In this document: positions 53,139 to 63,510 of the stretch, piece by piece
Position numbering within the stretch: the first letter of the stretch is position 1
Layout of the letters: each line of letters begins with the position of its first letter
Origin: Rachicladosporium sp. CCFEE 5018
Lineage: Eukaryota > Ascomycota > Dothideomycetes > Cladosporiales > Cladosporiaceae
Length of the DNA: 64,000 nt
Direction of reading: 5' to 3'
Assembly (NCBI GenBank): GCA_002077045.2
Contig: KZ111147.1
Location: forward strand, 1 to 64,000
Position numbers and translations under genes: made by a program
The notes under the pieces: generated by a model
Databases searched by the model: none
Seen by the model: the letters and a program-made list of their open reading frames with translations, nothing else
Told to the model about the DNA's origin: nothing

Positions 53139-56100
53139 CTACGCCTTTCGATCCATGATACACACGTCCACCGACAACCCCGTACTCCTGCTTAGATCTA
53201 AGAGCTCAGCATGTGTGCGTGGCCCAAGTCTATCAGAATCTGAAGCGTCAAGCACCTCACGAACTATTTCGACGTTGTCCGGAATCCAGAACTCGGCCGA
53301 CTGTGCGCAGCCCCTGCGATATTTGCCAACAATCTGAAGACGTCCAGACTCCAATTTGAGGATGCCGCGCGGGGCCAATGGAGGTCTCGCGGTCGGATTA
53401 TCGTGTAGACTAATACTGGTGGAGAGGAGGTCAGTTCGAGTAAGCCAGAAACTCCTGCCTTCCGGACATTCCGAGTTCTCACACAGGCAAGGACCATTGT
53501 TCGGATAAACGAGACAACCGTCAGTGGCTACAGCAAAACAACAGGTAGTTTGTCCATCATGTAGCATGTTTGTCCACCTTGGCAGTTTGTGTTCAAGACG
53601 GAGAATAGTTTGACTAAGAGCAGGCCATAATAATTTGAGACATTGTTTTCCGTCCATACCGGTTTCACCGACGTCGTTCAAGTAGTTCATCAGCATTTTC
53701 CTAGTATCACGGATAAGCTTACCAATATATAAAATCAAGGACATTGAAGTAGTGAGCTCACGTGCTTACCTCGAGAGCTCATCATTTTTAGCTGAACACA
53801 AAAGGTCTTTAATGGTCCCCTGTTCTTCTGGGAAAGCCAGCATCAACGCGTCAAGAAGCGACACTCGTCGCGTATTGCCAGTGCAGATGCTCCTTGTAAG
53901 ACCCACTCGCAGATCCAAAAGTCGCTCGATGTCTCGCCCTGGCTGACTGCAGTAGAGTAGTAGGCTTGCTTTCCAGGAGCTTGCTGGCCGTAGCTTCCAT
54001 GTCCTACTAGTACCAATTGAAGTCCCAGACCAACCTGCGGTGATGTTTGCAGCCTTGGTATCGACTTTCCACCGTCTCTGCACAGTACCGATATATCCGA
54101 ATTGAGCGGCTTTCAATGTGGCTTTGTATGATGTTGCGTCAAACTTGCAATGTCGATTAGTCTTGAAACAACGTATACTTTGCCAAGACTCCTTATAGTA
54201 AGATGAGCTTCTCTCCTGCTCGTCATGCCCAATCAGCATAGTCATGTCTGCATTGAAGGGCAGGGAAGGGTATTGCGAGGATTCCTCTGATTGTTCTATT
54301 CGAAAGCCAGTGCTTCCCTGCTGTGCTGGTGTCCAGTGCACCTGAGTCTCATTCTCTCGCACATCGTGGCCTGGCAAAGACCCTTCTACCCTGTATAACA
54401 GACCGCCCTCAGTTTGTAGTGCGACGGTCTCTGAATCGGTCCCAAGTTCGATCGTGGGTCCCCAAAGATCTTCAAATTGCTCTCTCGTGATGGAGAGCGA
54501 CATGTTCTCGTAAATAGCGCCGGCACCAAATACCCAGACCGGACCGCCAATATATTTATCGAGGCAAGCAAAACGACACGTCCGCATGGCGAGTCTGTCA
54601 CTGAGTATCACTGGGGATGCGTCCTCCAGGCTGGACATTGTTTCTCTGAGAGCGTGACAATGAGAGCCGGCATATGACACTGTTGCGAGAGCTAAGAGGG
54701 AACAAAACAGCTTTACCTGCTCGTCCTGACGGTCCTGACGATCCTGCGAACTGACTCCTATTGTGTCGACCAACTGCTCAGAGGACGCGGCGAGTATTCC
54801 CAGCAAACTTTGGGCAGCTTGATCTATTTTCCCTCGTGGTATAGCTTGGTGAAGGTGTGTTTCGTCTGCCCAGCCTTCCTGTAGAACCTTAATCTCATGT
54901 ATGTCGATTCCTATTGCTCGAACGATTCTTTCTCTTTCAGGATCGTGAGCTAACAGGATCAGTGAATCTCCGGCCAGTCCAGCATCTTTGAGCAAATTCA
55001 GTGACGTGACCACACCTCGTAAGATGGACTGGTACCGTTGCATATCCACATGTGCAGAGTCTTGAGGCAAGATTTCGGAGATATGGCACTCTGCAGCAAC
55101 TTGAGTTCTGAGATTCAGGAGCCGCTGGATGTGATCGTTCGGGCGGAGTAACGCGTCAAGAAACAAGTCACTTTCGTCCCCCTCACGTCGACCAGCCCGG
55201 TCTGGGTGGTCTAGCGGCATCACGTCAACGACCTCCTGGTTGGGCTGAATGGAAGTTCCGAGGTCTGACATTGTCCTTATCCTTCGGAGTTGATCACTGT
55301 GTAAAGCTGCGAGAATGTGGAGTCGATGAGCCTGGTTTAGGTGGCTGGAATCATCTTCACACAGTTCTTCAATCTCGATGGCTTGCGCGAAGGTATCGCC
55401 CTCTTGACTTCGTCTTGCAATCCTAATGGCTTGCTCAAGGGTGAAGTTCGCCTCGAGGCATCTACCCACAATCTCGACCGAGCCGCGAAGCAAGCCTGAA
55501 GTACGGGTTCCGGCTGCCCTCCGCGCCAACCGAGCATGGATACCCATCCGCACCAGGTCCGTTATAGACTCAGCCACTTCTTCACTCACACCTTCGACCA
55601 CCATCAACCGAGCCATGCCCAGAGCGACACGAGGCGGGCATTTGTCGTTATCCATCAGCTCGCACGCCTGAATGGCCACCTCCTCTGTATGGCCTATGTC
55701 AACCAGCTTTGAAATCCTGACAGCCGCTTCCTTGCTGTGATCAGCCTCCATCAGAGCGTGAATCCGAATTGCCGCCTCGTAATCATGATGGTCTTCTGCA
55801 ATCAGATCCGCAACGTCAACAACATCGTTTATAGAGACACCATAATGTCTCAGCAGGGTGAGATGGAGCTTCCTACGCTCGGCGGCCGTAGGGGAATTTG
55901 AAGGACCGCCGTCCGATTCAGCAGGATGTAGTGGATTTGATAGTCCTGACGCTCTATCTCGTCTCAATCCACCATTACCTTCACCTATCTCATCATAATA
56001 CACATTCGGGCCTACAGGGTCGTCACCAGAGTCTGACTGCCCACTATCGTCAGATTCATCCGAGCCACTTCCTGCGGGCACTTCCAAGGACAGCTGTCCT

Positions 56101-56405
56101 AGATCAGCGGCCAGTGTCTCGGATGATTCACCACTAGCTGCTCCCCTACGGATCATGCGCGGAGGGGCGCTGAATGCCGGCTGCGCACGGGTCGTCGCTG
56201 GGCCATAATACTCGTTGGAGGGAGACCCGAAGGACGTTCGCTCTGCGGGAAGACGGTCATATGCTTCCCGTATGGATCTCTGAAATCGAGCTCCAATTCG
56301 AATCCGTCTGCTGTTGTCCAGCACATATTCCATGCGATCAATGTCTACGGTACATATTTGACCGATCTCCTCACTCCGAATGCGTAGCCGGCGGTGTCCT
56401 GGCAT
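53139..56405 (-). CDS. Large repeat-containing accessory protein of unknown function
   Basis: Exons 56405-53770 and 53700-53139, with a 69-bp intron (GTAAGC...ACTAG), encode 1065 residues. After a ~110-residue N-terminus comes an acidic disordered stretch (SDESDDSGQSDSGDD). Residues ~193-352 are at least seven tandem 16-17-residue units such as SKEAAVRISKLVDIGH, TEEVAIQACELMDNDK and VSEEVAESITDLVRMG (pattern E-x-A-[IV]-x3-x-L-[MV]-x2-[GD]), i.e. a short-helix array. The C-terminal ~450 residues are globular, with WKVDTKAANITAGWSGTSIG, ICTGNTRRVSL and DALMLAFPEE blocks that recall, from memory, the C-terminal part of large uncharacterised proteins of Dothideomycetes. No enzyme motif was recognised. 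The frame stays open upstream of the ATG to about 56590, so an additional 5' exon is possible. It sits between RING-family genes on the same strand. Confidence 0.7.
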
Positions 56406-57348
56406 CTTTGTGCCCTGGCCGACGTCTTGGGAATCGGTCGCCGCTGTGGGCTCTGGGATGATACCTCGCGCAATGTAATCTTCAAAGTTGTTTTGGCGAT
56501 ATCGTGTCGTAGCAAGACCGTCGACAGCCGTCGGATCGACTGGCAGTCTTGGTATTAGATTCGCCTTGAAGCCAGATAAGCGATGAGATCTCTACAGATG
56601 TCGAATCGAGGCGGGCACTATAGAGTCCATAAGGTATGCTACAGCGGGTGCAGTCGTGCCTTGGGCAGGTGTATGCGGCTCTGGAATTGCAGCTACAGTA
56701 CATCGGCCCGGATAAGTGCATGCCACCCAAAACCCACATAGTCACACATATCGGCAGAGCGTCTTTCCGATAGACTTTGTCTTAACTACACATCGTTAAG
56801 GTTCTCTTGCAAAGTCGTACTGTACTACGGAGTGAAGCTATCTAGTTGAACAAGTGCTCATATGCGCAGATCCTATGCCCGCGTCTGCCTAACACACCGC
56901 GCTGGTCTTGCGGCGTATCGCGCCTATCGAAGTATAACTCTAGGACATCGTGCTCGTCTATGAAAATTATTAGCGCTTTTACACGCGAGTCTATTGCGAG
57001 AATTCAGCGTCAGTCATCACGGGCTTGTTGCCACCTATGTAGGTTATATCTGGCATCATGATAGCTCGTTTCCGTCCTTACCGTTACTGGCCTCGTCCTG
57101 CAGTACAACATTGACACAAGAAGTGGCCTTAGACCTTCCTGCTTCTGTAAATTACTCCCGGCACTGCACCTTCGACTGGTGAAGGTGATTCCAACCGCGA
57201 GGAAGGTCGAAGTGTGTCACAGACGTAATATCCAAGCTGCCATTCCGATGGACACTGCATAGCCTCCTCCTGGACGCTCAAGCCGAAGATGGTTCCATCT
57301 CCCAGTCACTGAGTCCGCTGTATGTCTCTTCCGGTCCACCGACCTCTG
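56406..57348. other. Region between repeat protein and double-RING gene
   Basis: About 940 bp. On the minus strand the frame preceding ATG 56405 is open to ~56590 and begins after a CTGTAG acceptor-like site. In another frame 56640-56745 reads MYCSCNSRAAYTCPRHDC followed by TRC, a Cys-rich segment that could be an upstream exon. No donor/acceptor pair joined them convincingly. 56.8-57.3 kb shows nothing supportable. Confidence 0.35.
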
Positions 57349-58389
57349 CTACCACCGCACCCTCCTCTGCTTGAACCATTGCCTCCTCTGAGCCACAGTC
57401 GCCATCGCCTGCGCCGAGCTTGGAGCTGCTTCCGCTTGTGCCGCCAGGACTGCTACAATCAATCGCGGCTCGAAGTAGAAGTAGATCAGGATGAAGCACT
57501 GGTAAACCAGCCAGTCCAAGAAATGCAGGGAGGCCATAAGCCTGATCTGACCCTCCATGACCGTCCCAAAAGCAGGCGATTTCAAGATGATCAGCATGGC
57601 GGACAGGACGAACGACAGGAGCTCACACACGGCGATCAGCGTTGAAAGCATGAAGAGGATCCACATCAGCACGCGCTGAATCTTGAGGACGAACAACCGG
57701 GGATCGGGCAACATTTTGCAGTATTTCTCGAATTTGTCGAAGCCGATCGTCAGATGTACCACAAGCATCAGGAATCCATACGCTGCCAAGCCCGCGCCGA
57801 GGATCCATTCGGTGTACATCATGTAGATCACGAAGAACACCGACAGCATCGTGACGATGGTAACCAAGATGGGGCAGTAGATTGACCAGAGGAATGATTC
57901 CCACGTGGCCCGGACCTTCGATGTGAGCGACCCCGTGAGGAGCGAAGTGAAGCTGAACAGCGTCTTCTGGCAGGTAGGACAATCGTCGAACGTGGCAAGG
58001 TGCGTGCGAATGCACATCCGGCAGAAGAAGTGCCCACAAGTGATGGTCATAGCCTCGTAGATTATCTCTTGGCAGACGGCGCAGAGGTGCTCTCCTGGGA
58101 TTATCCCGGCTGGCGTTTTCTTCATGGCGTGCTCTATTTGTGCGGAGGGCGTTGCGGTGTTGGCACTAAACAGCCTCTTGCGGCACAAGGGGCAGTCGTT
58201 GAATCTTGCTAGGTGCGAGCGGATGCACATCTGGCAGAAGACGTGTCCACATGATACGGACCGAGAGTCTTTGACTTTGTCTCGACAGATGGCGCAGATC
58301 TCATCTCTTGGTTCGGATGTGGTGGTACAGTCCATGAGAGCGCTGTCGATTTGTACGGAGGGCGACGCAAGGCCGGATTGGAAGCACAT
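57349..58389 (-). CDS. Double-RING multi-pass membrane protein (putative E3 ligase)
   Basis: Single exon, 346 residues. Two complete C3HC4 RING fingers stand in tandem: CAICRDKVKDSRSVSCGHVFC...CPLC (~residues 33-72) and CAVCQEIIYEAMTITCGHFFC...CPTC (~102-141). Each is preceded by a similar S-P-S-x-Q-I segment (ASPSVQIDSALMD, TPSAQIEHAMKK), so the RING plus its leader is a duplicated module. Four or five hydrophobic helices follow, beginning YCPILVTIVTMLSVFFVIYM, and the protein ends in a basic Gln/Arg tail (QRRQWFKQRRVRW). A membrane-bound ubiquitin ligase is likely from RING completeness; substrates and membrane are unknown. ATG 58389 begins MCFQSGLASPS. A related gene lies 45 bp upstream on the same strand. 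Confidence 0.72.
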   Translation of the reverse strand: MCFQSGLASPSVQIDSALMDCTTTSEPRDEICAICRDKVKDSRSVSCGHVFCQMCIRSHLARFNDCPLCRKRLFSANTATPSAQIEHAMKKTPAGIIPGEHLCAVCQEIIYEAMTITCGHFFCRMCIRTHLATFDDCPTCQKTLFSFTSLLTGSLTSKVRATWESFLWSIYCPILVTIVTMLSVFFVIYMMYTEWILGAGLAAYGFLMLVVHLTIGFDKFEKYCKMLPDPRLFVLKIQRVLMWILFMLSTLIAVCELLSFVLSAMLIILKSPAFGTVMEGQIRLMASLHFLDWLVYQCFILIYFYFEPRLIVAVLAAQAEAAPSSAQAMATVAQRRQWFKQRRVRW

Positions 58390-58434
58390 TGTTCGTGCAG
58401 GATTGTGATGTCGACCTCGATGGACTGGTCTGTA

Positions 58435-58935
58435 CTACCTTGTGAGTACGGAGGCTTCTGTAAATCCACGTGTGAGGTTCCAATCTCGCACGAATGTCTG
58501 AGTTTGCAAAGTGTCCTCTAATGCTCTGGGTTGCTGCTGACCATTGCATGCTCCTCCAGTCGCCAGGCTGATAAGTCGGTGGCCGTACTCACCATACCCA
58601 AGAAGAGCGGAGTTCACAAGTCTACTTATGGCACCCGGAACTCGAGGGCGGCGCAGGGCTCTATTGATCTGCCCCCAAAGAGTGCCAACTTGGGCGGACT
58701 CCCAGAAGAGATGGCGCCAGCATTTTGGACGGTGGTCCGACCTCGTTAGATGCAGTCGGATGTAGAGATTGCAGTACACGTGGCCGCAGACCGTGGAGCG
58801 AGAATTGTAGATGTGGCCGTGGCAGATGGTGCACAGTTCGCGTCGACGAAGTGCTCGGGGCCAGAAGAGGGCTCTGCTTATCTGGGTAGAAGGCGAGGCG
58901 ATCGTTGGCGACGTGTTTGAGGATGGTGGAGGCAT
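58435..58935 (-). CDS. Degenerate single-RING protein, paralogous module
   Basis: Frame of 166 residues from ATG 58935 (MPPPSSNTSPTIASPS). It has the same module order as the gene downstream: SPSTQISRALF leader, then CTICHGHIYNSRSTVCGHVYC. The second half is damaged: where the paralogues have MCIR it reads LYIR (Cys to Tyr) and where they have CPLC/CPTC it reads RPKC (Cys to Arg), so zinc binding at the second site should fail. After the RING a second leader-like WGQINRALRRP occurs without a RING. There are no clear TM helices. It may be a decaying copy, a non-catalytic partner of the double-RING protein, or the 5' part of one fused gene. Confidence 0.5.
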   Translation of the reverse strand: MPPPSSNTSPTIASPSTQISRALFWPRALRRRELCTICHGHIYNSRSTVCGHVYCNLYIRLHLTRSDHRPKCWRHLFWESAQVGTLWGQINRALRRPRVPGAISRLVNSALLGYGEYGHRLISLATGGACNGQQQPRALEDTLQTQTFVRDWNLTRGFTEASVLTR

Positions 58936-59541
58936 CGTGGAGCGGGCGAGGTGCTGACGCCGATGTGTGTGGGGTAGTTTTGGGATGGGTTCCTTCGGGA
59001 TGGGTTCCTTCGGTAAATCGTTGTGGGGACCATGTATGCGTTGTAAATGATGAAATGAGCGATCCTGATCTGCCTACATCCCCATGAAGGTCAGCACAAC
59101 TGCGATCTGACTTTAGCGACTGATCAGATCGCGATGAGAGTAAACGCTGATCATGCCACGTGCGCTGTAGGGGTTTGGCCAGTTCCCTCTCCGATGGCCG
59201 TCCCTATGGGATTAATAGCGGCACACAGAACCACCGAGTGGACTCGAGAGCAGTGTGAAGAACCGAAATCATATACTGTTGGCTGTAGCTTGAGCGTCTT
59301 CACGACACTACTGTAACGCCGACCCAATGTGTCTTGTCTTCGTGAAATCCTAAATCGTGGCATCGTCGAAGTAATCTTCTTGCACATCTCTCCGCCATTC
59401 TGAGGACGACTCCATGCCGCCTACATCTGGTTCAGTCCAATCGTTGCGGACTTTTTCTTCCAATTTCTGCATCCGCTCCTCACGCATCGCTGGCCGAGCA
59501 TCCTCGAGAAGCAGACACAGTGGCACTTCCTGGAACGGAGA
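58936..59541. other. Intergenic at right edge of RING/repeat island
   Basis: 606 bp. A perfect tandem duplication of the 15-mer GGGATGGGTTCCTTC lies at about 58982-59011. No gene supported. Confidence 0.5.
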
Positions 59542-60408
59542 CTATCCAGGCCCATATGCACCACCAGACTGATCCGAAGGCGGCTGAGGTGGGTACATCT
59601 GCTGGTACATCTGCTGACCCATATTCGGATCATACATCTGCTGCTGGTAGTACGCCTGCTGCGGCGGTTGCTGTTGTTGCTCGGGCGGAGGAGGAGGTTG
59701 CATGCCGTACTCTTGATGCGGTACCATGGGCTGCTGCTGTTGCTGAGCTTGCTGCTGCTCTGGCTGTGCTGGCTCGGGGACCACGTACTCGGGTCTTCGC
59801 TTGTGCTGGGGCGTCGCGTCCTCTCGAGGTACTATGTCGATGAGGAAGTCGAACATGTCGCTCTTGGCCAGTGCTGCTGCGATGTCGCTTCTTTGCAGGG
59901 TCCTTCGCTTGTTCTCCTCTGCGTGGATCCACGCGCGCATCGTGAGCTCGGTGATGAATGTCTCGCAGGCTTTGGCGAAGATTATGGGCGCTTCGGCTGA
60001 GATCATCTTGACTTCCGGGTCTGCCTTCATGACCTTTTTGATACGAGCTAGGGGAAGTTGGTGGATCTTGTAGTCGTGTGTCTCGTACTCGAGCTGATTG
60101 ACGACATGTTGCCAGTAGGTGTTGAGGATGTCGCGATACTGTCCCGATCCCAGGCCTTGCGCTACCTGTCGCGTGTGTCAGCTCTTGAATGCATAGTCTC
60201 AGTCGGCAGCACATACATTCTGCCAATGCCCTTGAAAGCTCTCCGGCTGCGGCGCGTGGTGTGCTGCCGCGATGAGCGCGCTCGCACCATAGTGTCCGCC
60301 CTGTCTGGCGTCGTACAGTGGCATGCCGTCTTTACCATCGTAACGTCGCATGGTGGACACTGCACCCTGCGGTGGCGGCGCATAGCTGCCGGGTGGAGGT
60401 TGTTGCAT
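59542..60408 (-). CDS. hapE: CCAAT-binding complex subunit Hap5/HapE (NF-YC)
   Basis: Exons 60408-60217 and 60165-59542, with a 51-bp intron (GTATGT...GACAG), encode 271 residues. The histone fold is at ~95-190: LPLARIKKVMKADPEVKMIS, APIIFAKACETFITELT, ENKRRTLQRSDIAAAL and FDFLIDIVPRED. The N-terminal part FWQ-like segment YWQHVVNQLE just before it is the Hap5 helix that contacts Hap2; the C-terminal ~85 residues are Gln/Pro-rich (QQQQAQQQQQ). The subunit forms the Hap2/3/5 (HapB/C/E) complex that binds CCAAT boxes and recruits HapX for iron control. ATG 60408 gives MQQPPPGSYAPPP. Confidence 0.93.
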
Positions 60409-60824
60409 GGTTGCTTGTTTACTATGACGAAAGGCTGTTGATAGGTGAAGCTATAATGTGAAGCGCGAAATGGGTGGAGCTGGGATGGTGTGCGAAGTGA
60501 TTCGCTGGCATCGATGAGCTGGCAGGAAGGAACTACGGGAACCTGCAGTACCGGACGGGCTGGGTGCTTGGGGATGCTGACTAACAGATCAAGTTTCCGA
60601 GGTCCCCGCAGGTATCGGGCAGAAGGTACTGCTTCACCGTGCTGCACCATCTTGCACCCCTTTGATGCCACGCATATAAACCGGAAGTGGTAGCCTCTCG
60701 GATAGGGGAAAACTTTCTCGACCAATATTGTACATTCTAGCCTATTGATACATAGCGAACGTCCGCGTGCTTCGCAATAGACCCCACATTGCTTATAAAT
60801 GACTGCCTTGCCGCATCAGTACTC
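60409..60824. other. Intergenic, hapE promoter
   Basis: Between hapE start and the end of the CAF1 downstream open frame (60825). No supported gene. Confidence 0.45.
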
Positions 60825-61268
60825 TCATCTGCCAGACGAGTTCAGACCCATCTTTCTCGGACGTCCTCGCTGTTGAGGTGCTGACGACGACGGCGTGGAA
60901 TCCTGTGGCGGCCCAACGTACTGCTGCTGAACTCCCGGCGACGGCAGCATGTGATTATGAGCCGGCGCTGAATACGGCTGCTGAGAACCTGTCGGAGGTA
61001 GCAAGTAATTCTGAGGCATTCCAAAGTAAGTCTGCTGTAACACCAGCGACGGCGGTGGACCCATTACTGGTCCTGCCATCATGTTCCCTGCAGGAGTTCC
61101 CTGCCTCGATGCTGGAGTTCCCTGCCTTGGTTTTGGAGTTCTCCTGGCTTTGCGTTGACTCGGATGCTCGATCTCGACGGCTTGCGATCTGTCGGGTGCT
61201 CCGGATGCAGTCGGCCCGTACTTTGATGATCTTGGTGGTAATGCTGATGGTGATGGTCCAAGCGGATC
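60825..61268 (-). other. Open frame continuing in phase after the CAF1 stop
   Basis: The frame immediately follows the CAF1 TAG, is uninterrupted for ~147 codons and shows the same Pro/Ser/Gln-rich character (PPSLVLQQTYFGMPQNYLLP, QQRGRPRKMGLN). It may be read by stop-codon readthrough or after removal of a 51-nt intron (GTACAA...CCAAG, about 61225-61275) that would take out the TAG and keep phase, or it may simply be 3' UTR. Confidence 0.4.
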
Positions 61269-62832
61269 CTATCTGTTGTACTGAGTCCCACCGTAGCCGC
61301 CATATTGCTGCTGTGCAGGCGTCTGGCTGGTGTTCAGCCCGATGTGAGAACTTGTTGGAGTGCTCGGGTTTGGTGTGTGGGTGTATGTGCCTGCAGCGCC
61401 GCTCAGGCCATTCACTTGTTGAGCTGGCGTACCTTGCGCAGCGAAGAACTCTTCCCTGTACTGTTGCGAGGCCGGCGCAGCGACGCCATGCAGACCGTAG
61501 ATCTGATCTGCCTGATCGATAGGCAGCTCTCCGCCGAAGATCTTGCTTCGCATCGCCCAGAAGACGGAGCCGGTTAGCCAGGCGTCTGAGCCTCCTGTGT
61601 GCGCGGGACCGACGCGGTGACATTGGAGGACGTCAGCTAGATCTTGGAGGCCTGATTTCTGCCCTAGGTCGCTGACGATACGAGACGCATCGGGTGAAAG
61701 TCGCCCTTGTGATTGCAGTCGCTGTGCGTAACGAAGGAGGAACTTGATATCCCACAGCTTGGGAAAGTATGTAGATACAATGTCGAAGAAGCCGTCTTGA
61801 TGTTCGGGCAAGCCTTGCGATGTGAGGACCTTGATCAGGTAGCCGAAGTCGTAGCCAGAATGGAAGGAAAGCCAATTGACGTCGTCAGAGAAGCATAGTC
61901 CGGATGTCGTGAGGAGGGAGCCGAAAGCATCGAGATCGATGCCGTGCTCCCGATTCTTCTCGAACTCCACCCCACTTGACTCTAGCAGCTGAATGGATGG
62001 CTCAGAGAACATGTCCTCACTGAGGTTGAACTTGAAGTTGAACACCCATGTGCATGGGACGTACCTGGATTGAAGTCAGTGAAGCAGCTCGCGAGCAGTT
62101 TCAAGCTATGTTGACACTCACATCAAGTGATTCGCGTGAGGCGGCCGTCCGTTCAGTTGGTTGATGAGCATGGAATCAGGCTGCTGTGGTGGGAGATCAC
62201 CTTCAGTTGTCCAGACCGTGATGCCGAGTTGTATTGGCTTGAGGAGGTCGACGTTGCATCGGAGAGTCTGATAATGGTACTCCGCCTTGCTGCCTGCAAA
62301 ATTACCAATAGGTCTGGCAACAATGCCTGGGAATTCGGCGTCCTGGAGCTTCGTCAGCTTGATTTCGGCGGGTGCGGACAAATCTCATGCTCACCATCGA
62401 TACATAAGGATACCGCAGCACAAGCGCTCTCAGGAGAGCCATCTCCTGATCCAGATTCTGTCTCCAAACCTGCCGTATCCTCCCTGCCGCTCCGCTCTTC
62501 GTGTCCATGCTCGCTGCCTCAAGTTGGTGCGCGTTGTGCTCCTGCATCGCCGCGCCTCTCGCGAAGCCCTGCTGTGCCGCTACAGATGCCAATCCCTGTC
62601 CTTGTCCTGAAATCGTCCCTCCGTTGAACACAGTGCTCCCCGCGCCTGGGGTGAAGGCGCTGGCGCCGTATGTGGAAGCCGGGAAGGCTGACATGCCTGC
62701 ACCGTTCAGCGAGCCGCTACCGAAGCCATGCTGTGAGAAGTTGGGAGGCTGATAGGATTGCTGCTGATTGAGGTGTTGGAAGGGATTAGACATCTGCGAC
62801 TGGTGCATCCGGGTCGCGACTGGGGGAGCCAT
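61269..62832 (-). CDS. CAF1: CCR4-NOT deadenylase subunit Caf1/Pop2
   Basis: Exons 62832-62395, 62342-62122 and 62064-61269 encode 484 residues. Both introns (52 and 57 bp; GTGAGC...TCCAG and GTGAGT...TCCAG) restore VSMDAEFPGIVARPIG and ANHLMYVPCTW. DEDD catalytic residues: Asp and Glu in MDAEFPG (Asp-x-Glu), Asp in HSGYDFGYLIK and the final Asp in AHTGGSDAWLTG. WVFNFKFNLSEDMF and LWDIKFLLRY are family blocks. The N-terminal ~130 residues and C-terminal ~60 are low complexity (Gln/Asn/Ser/Ala). It removes poly(A) tails as part of CCR4-NOT, in the cytoplasm and P-bodies. After the TAG at 61269-61271 the same frame stays open to 60825, adding up to 148 residues with a terminal RGRPRK; see findings. 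Confidence 0.9.
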
Positions 62833-63189
62833 GTTGTCGGTGAGGGTGGGAAGGAGCTAGGGAGAAGAGTTGGAGGGCAACGGGAAGGTGTTATCCGACC
62901 ATGCGGAGAAGGCGCTGTGGGAGGATCTTGTGCGAGTCAGTCGGAGCCAGCTTTCACGTTGCATGTGAAGGCCAAGTCAAGCACATGCAACGGCGAAGGT
63001 GAGGCTCTGCGAGAGTCTTGGCACCGGGCTTCCGGGCAGCCTGGAGGTGATCTTCAATGCGCCATCTCGGACCTCTACTGTATACAACAAGCTACGAGAC
63101 TGTCGACGCCGCAGATAGAAGCGGAAGGGTACGGCTCAATTCGTGTGGAAGTGTGAGAACGACATTGACTGACCAGGAAAACAGCAGCC
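62833..63189. promoter_or_regulatory. Bidirectional promoter CAF1 / NDUFB3-like
   Basis: 357 bp between divergent ATGs. It should hold both promoters. No clear element was identified. Confidence 0.5.
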
Positions 63190-63510
63190 ATGGCTCCCCG
63201 ATCAAACCTCACTGGCTTCGACCCGGCCAAGTTCGCGGCAGCAGCAGGACAGCCAGCGAACGACCCATGGGCACGAGCGTACGTCTGAAGAAGGCTTGAA
63301 GAGAACGCAGCACGGGAGCAAGCAACTGACGAGATCCACAGTGAGGCATGGCGGTACACAGGACCCTTCACACGATCCAACCGACTACGGGGCTCCTTCC
63401 CTGGCTTCGGCATCGCTCTGGGAGCATTCGCAGTTTACGTCGCATATGACAAGCTCATTGCTGGCGACTCGCACGCCCATCACGGGGCGGAGCATGGACA
63501 CGCGACATGA
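63190..63510 (+). CDS. NADH:ubiquinone oxidoreductase B12 subunit (NDUFB3-like)
   Basis: Exons 63190-63278 and 63342-63510, with a 63-bp intron (GTACGT...CACAG), encode 85 residues. No single frame shows the whole gene. The product starts MAPRSNLTGFDPAKF, has NDPWARAEAWRYTGPFTR (the DPWAR-x-EAWR block is the NDUFB3/B12 signature), one TM (GFGIALGAFAVYVAYDKL) and a His-rich end (HAHHGAEHGH). It is an accessory subunit in the membrane arm of mitochondrial complex I. Small size and single TM match the family. Confidence 0.9.

Noticed and set aside
58389..58935. Merging the single-RING and double-RING genes into one three-RING gene
   Set aside because: A stop at 58435 and no convincing donor/acceptor pair between them; kept separate, though a fused transcript cannot be excluded.
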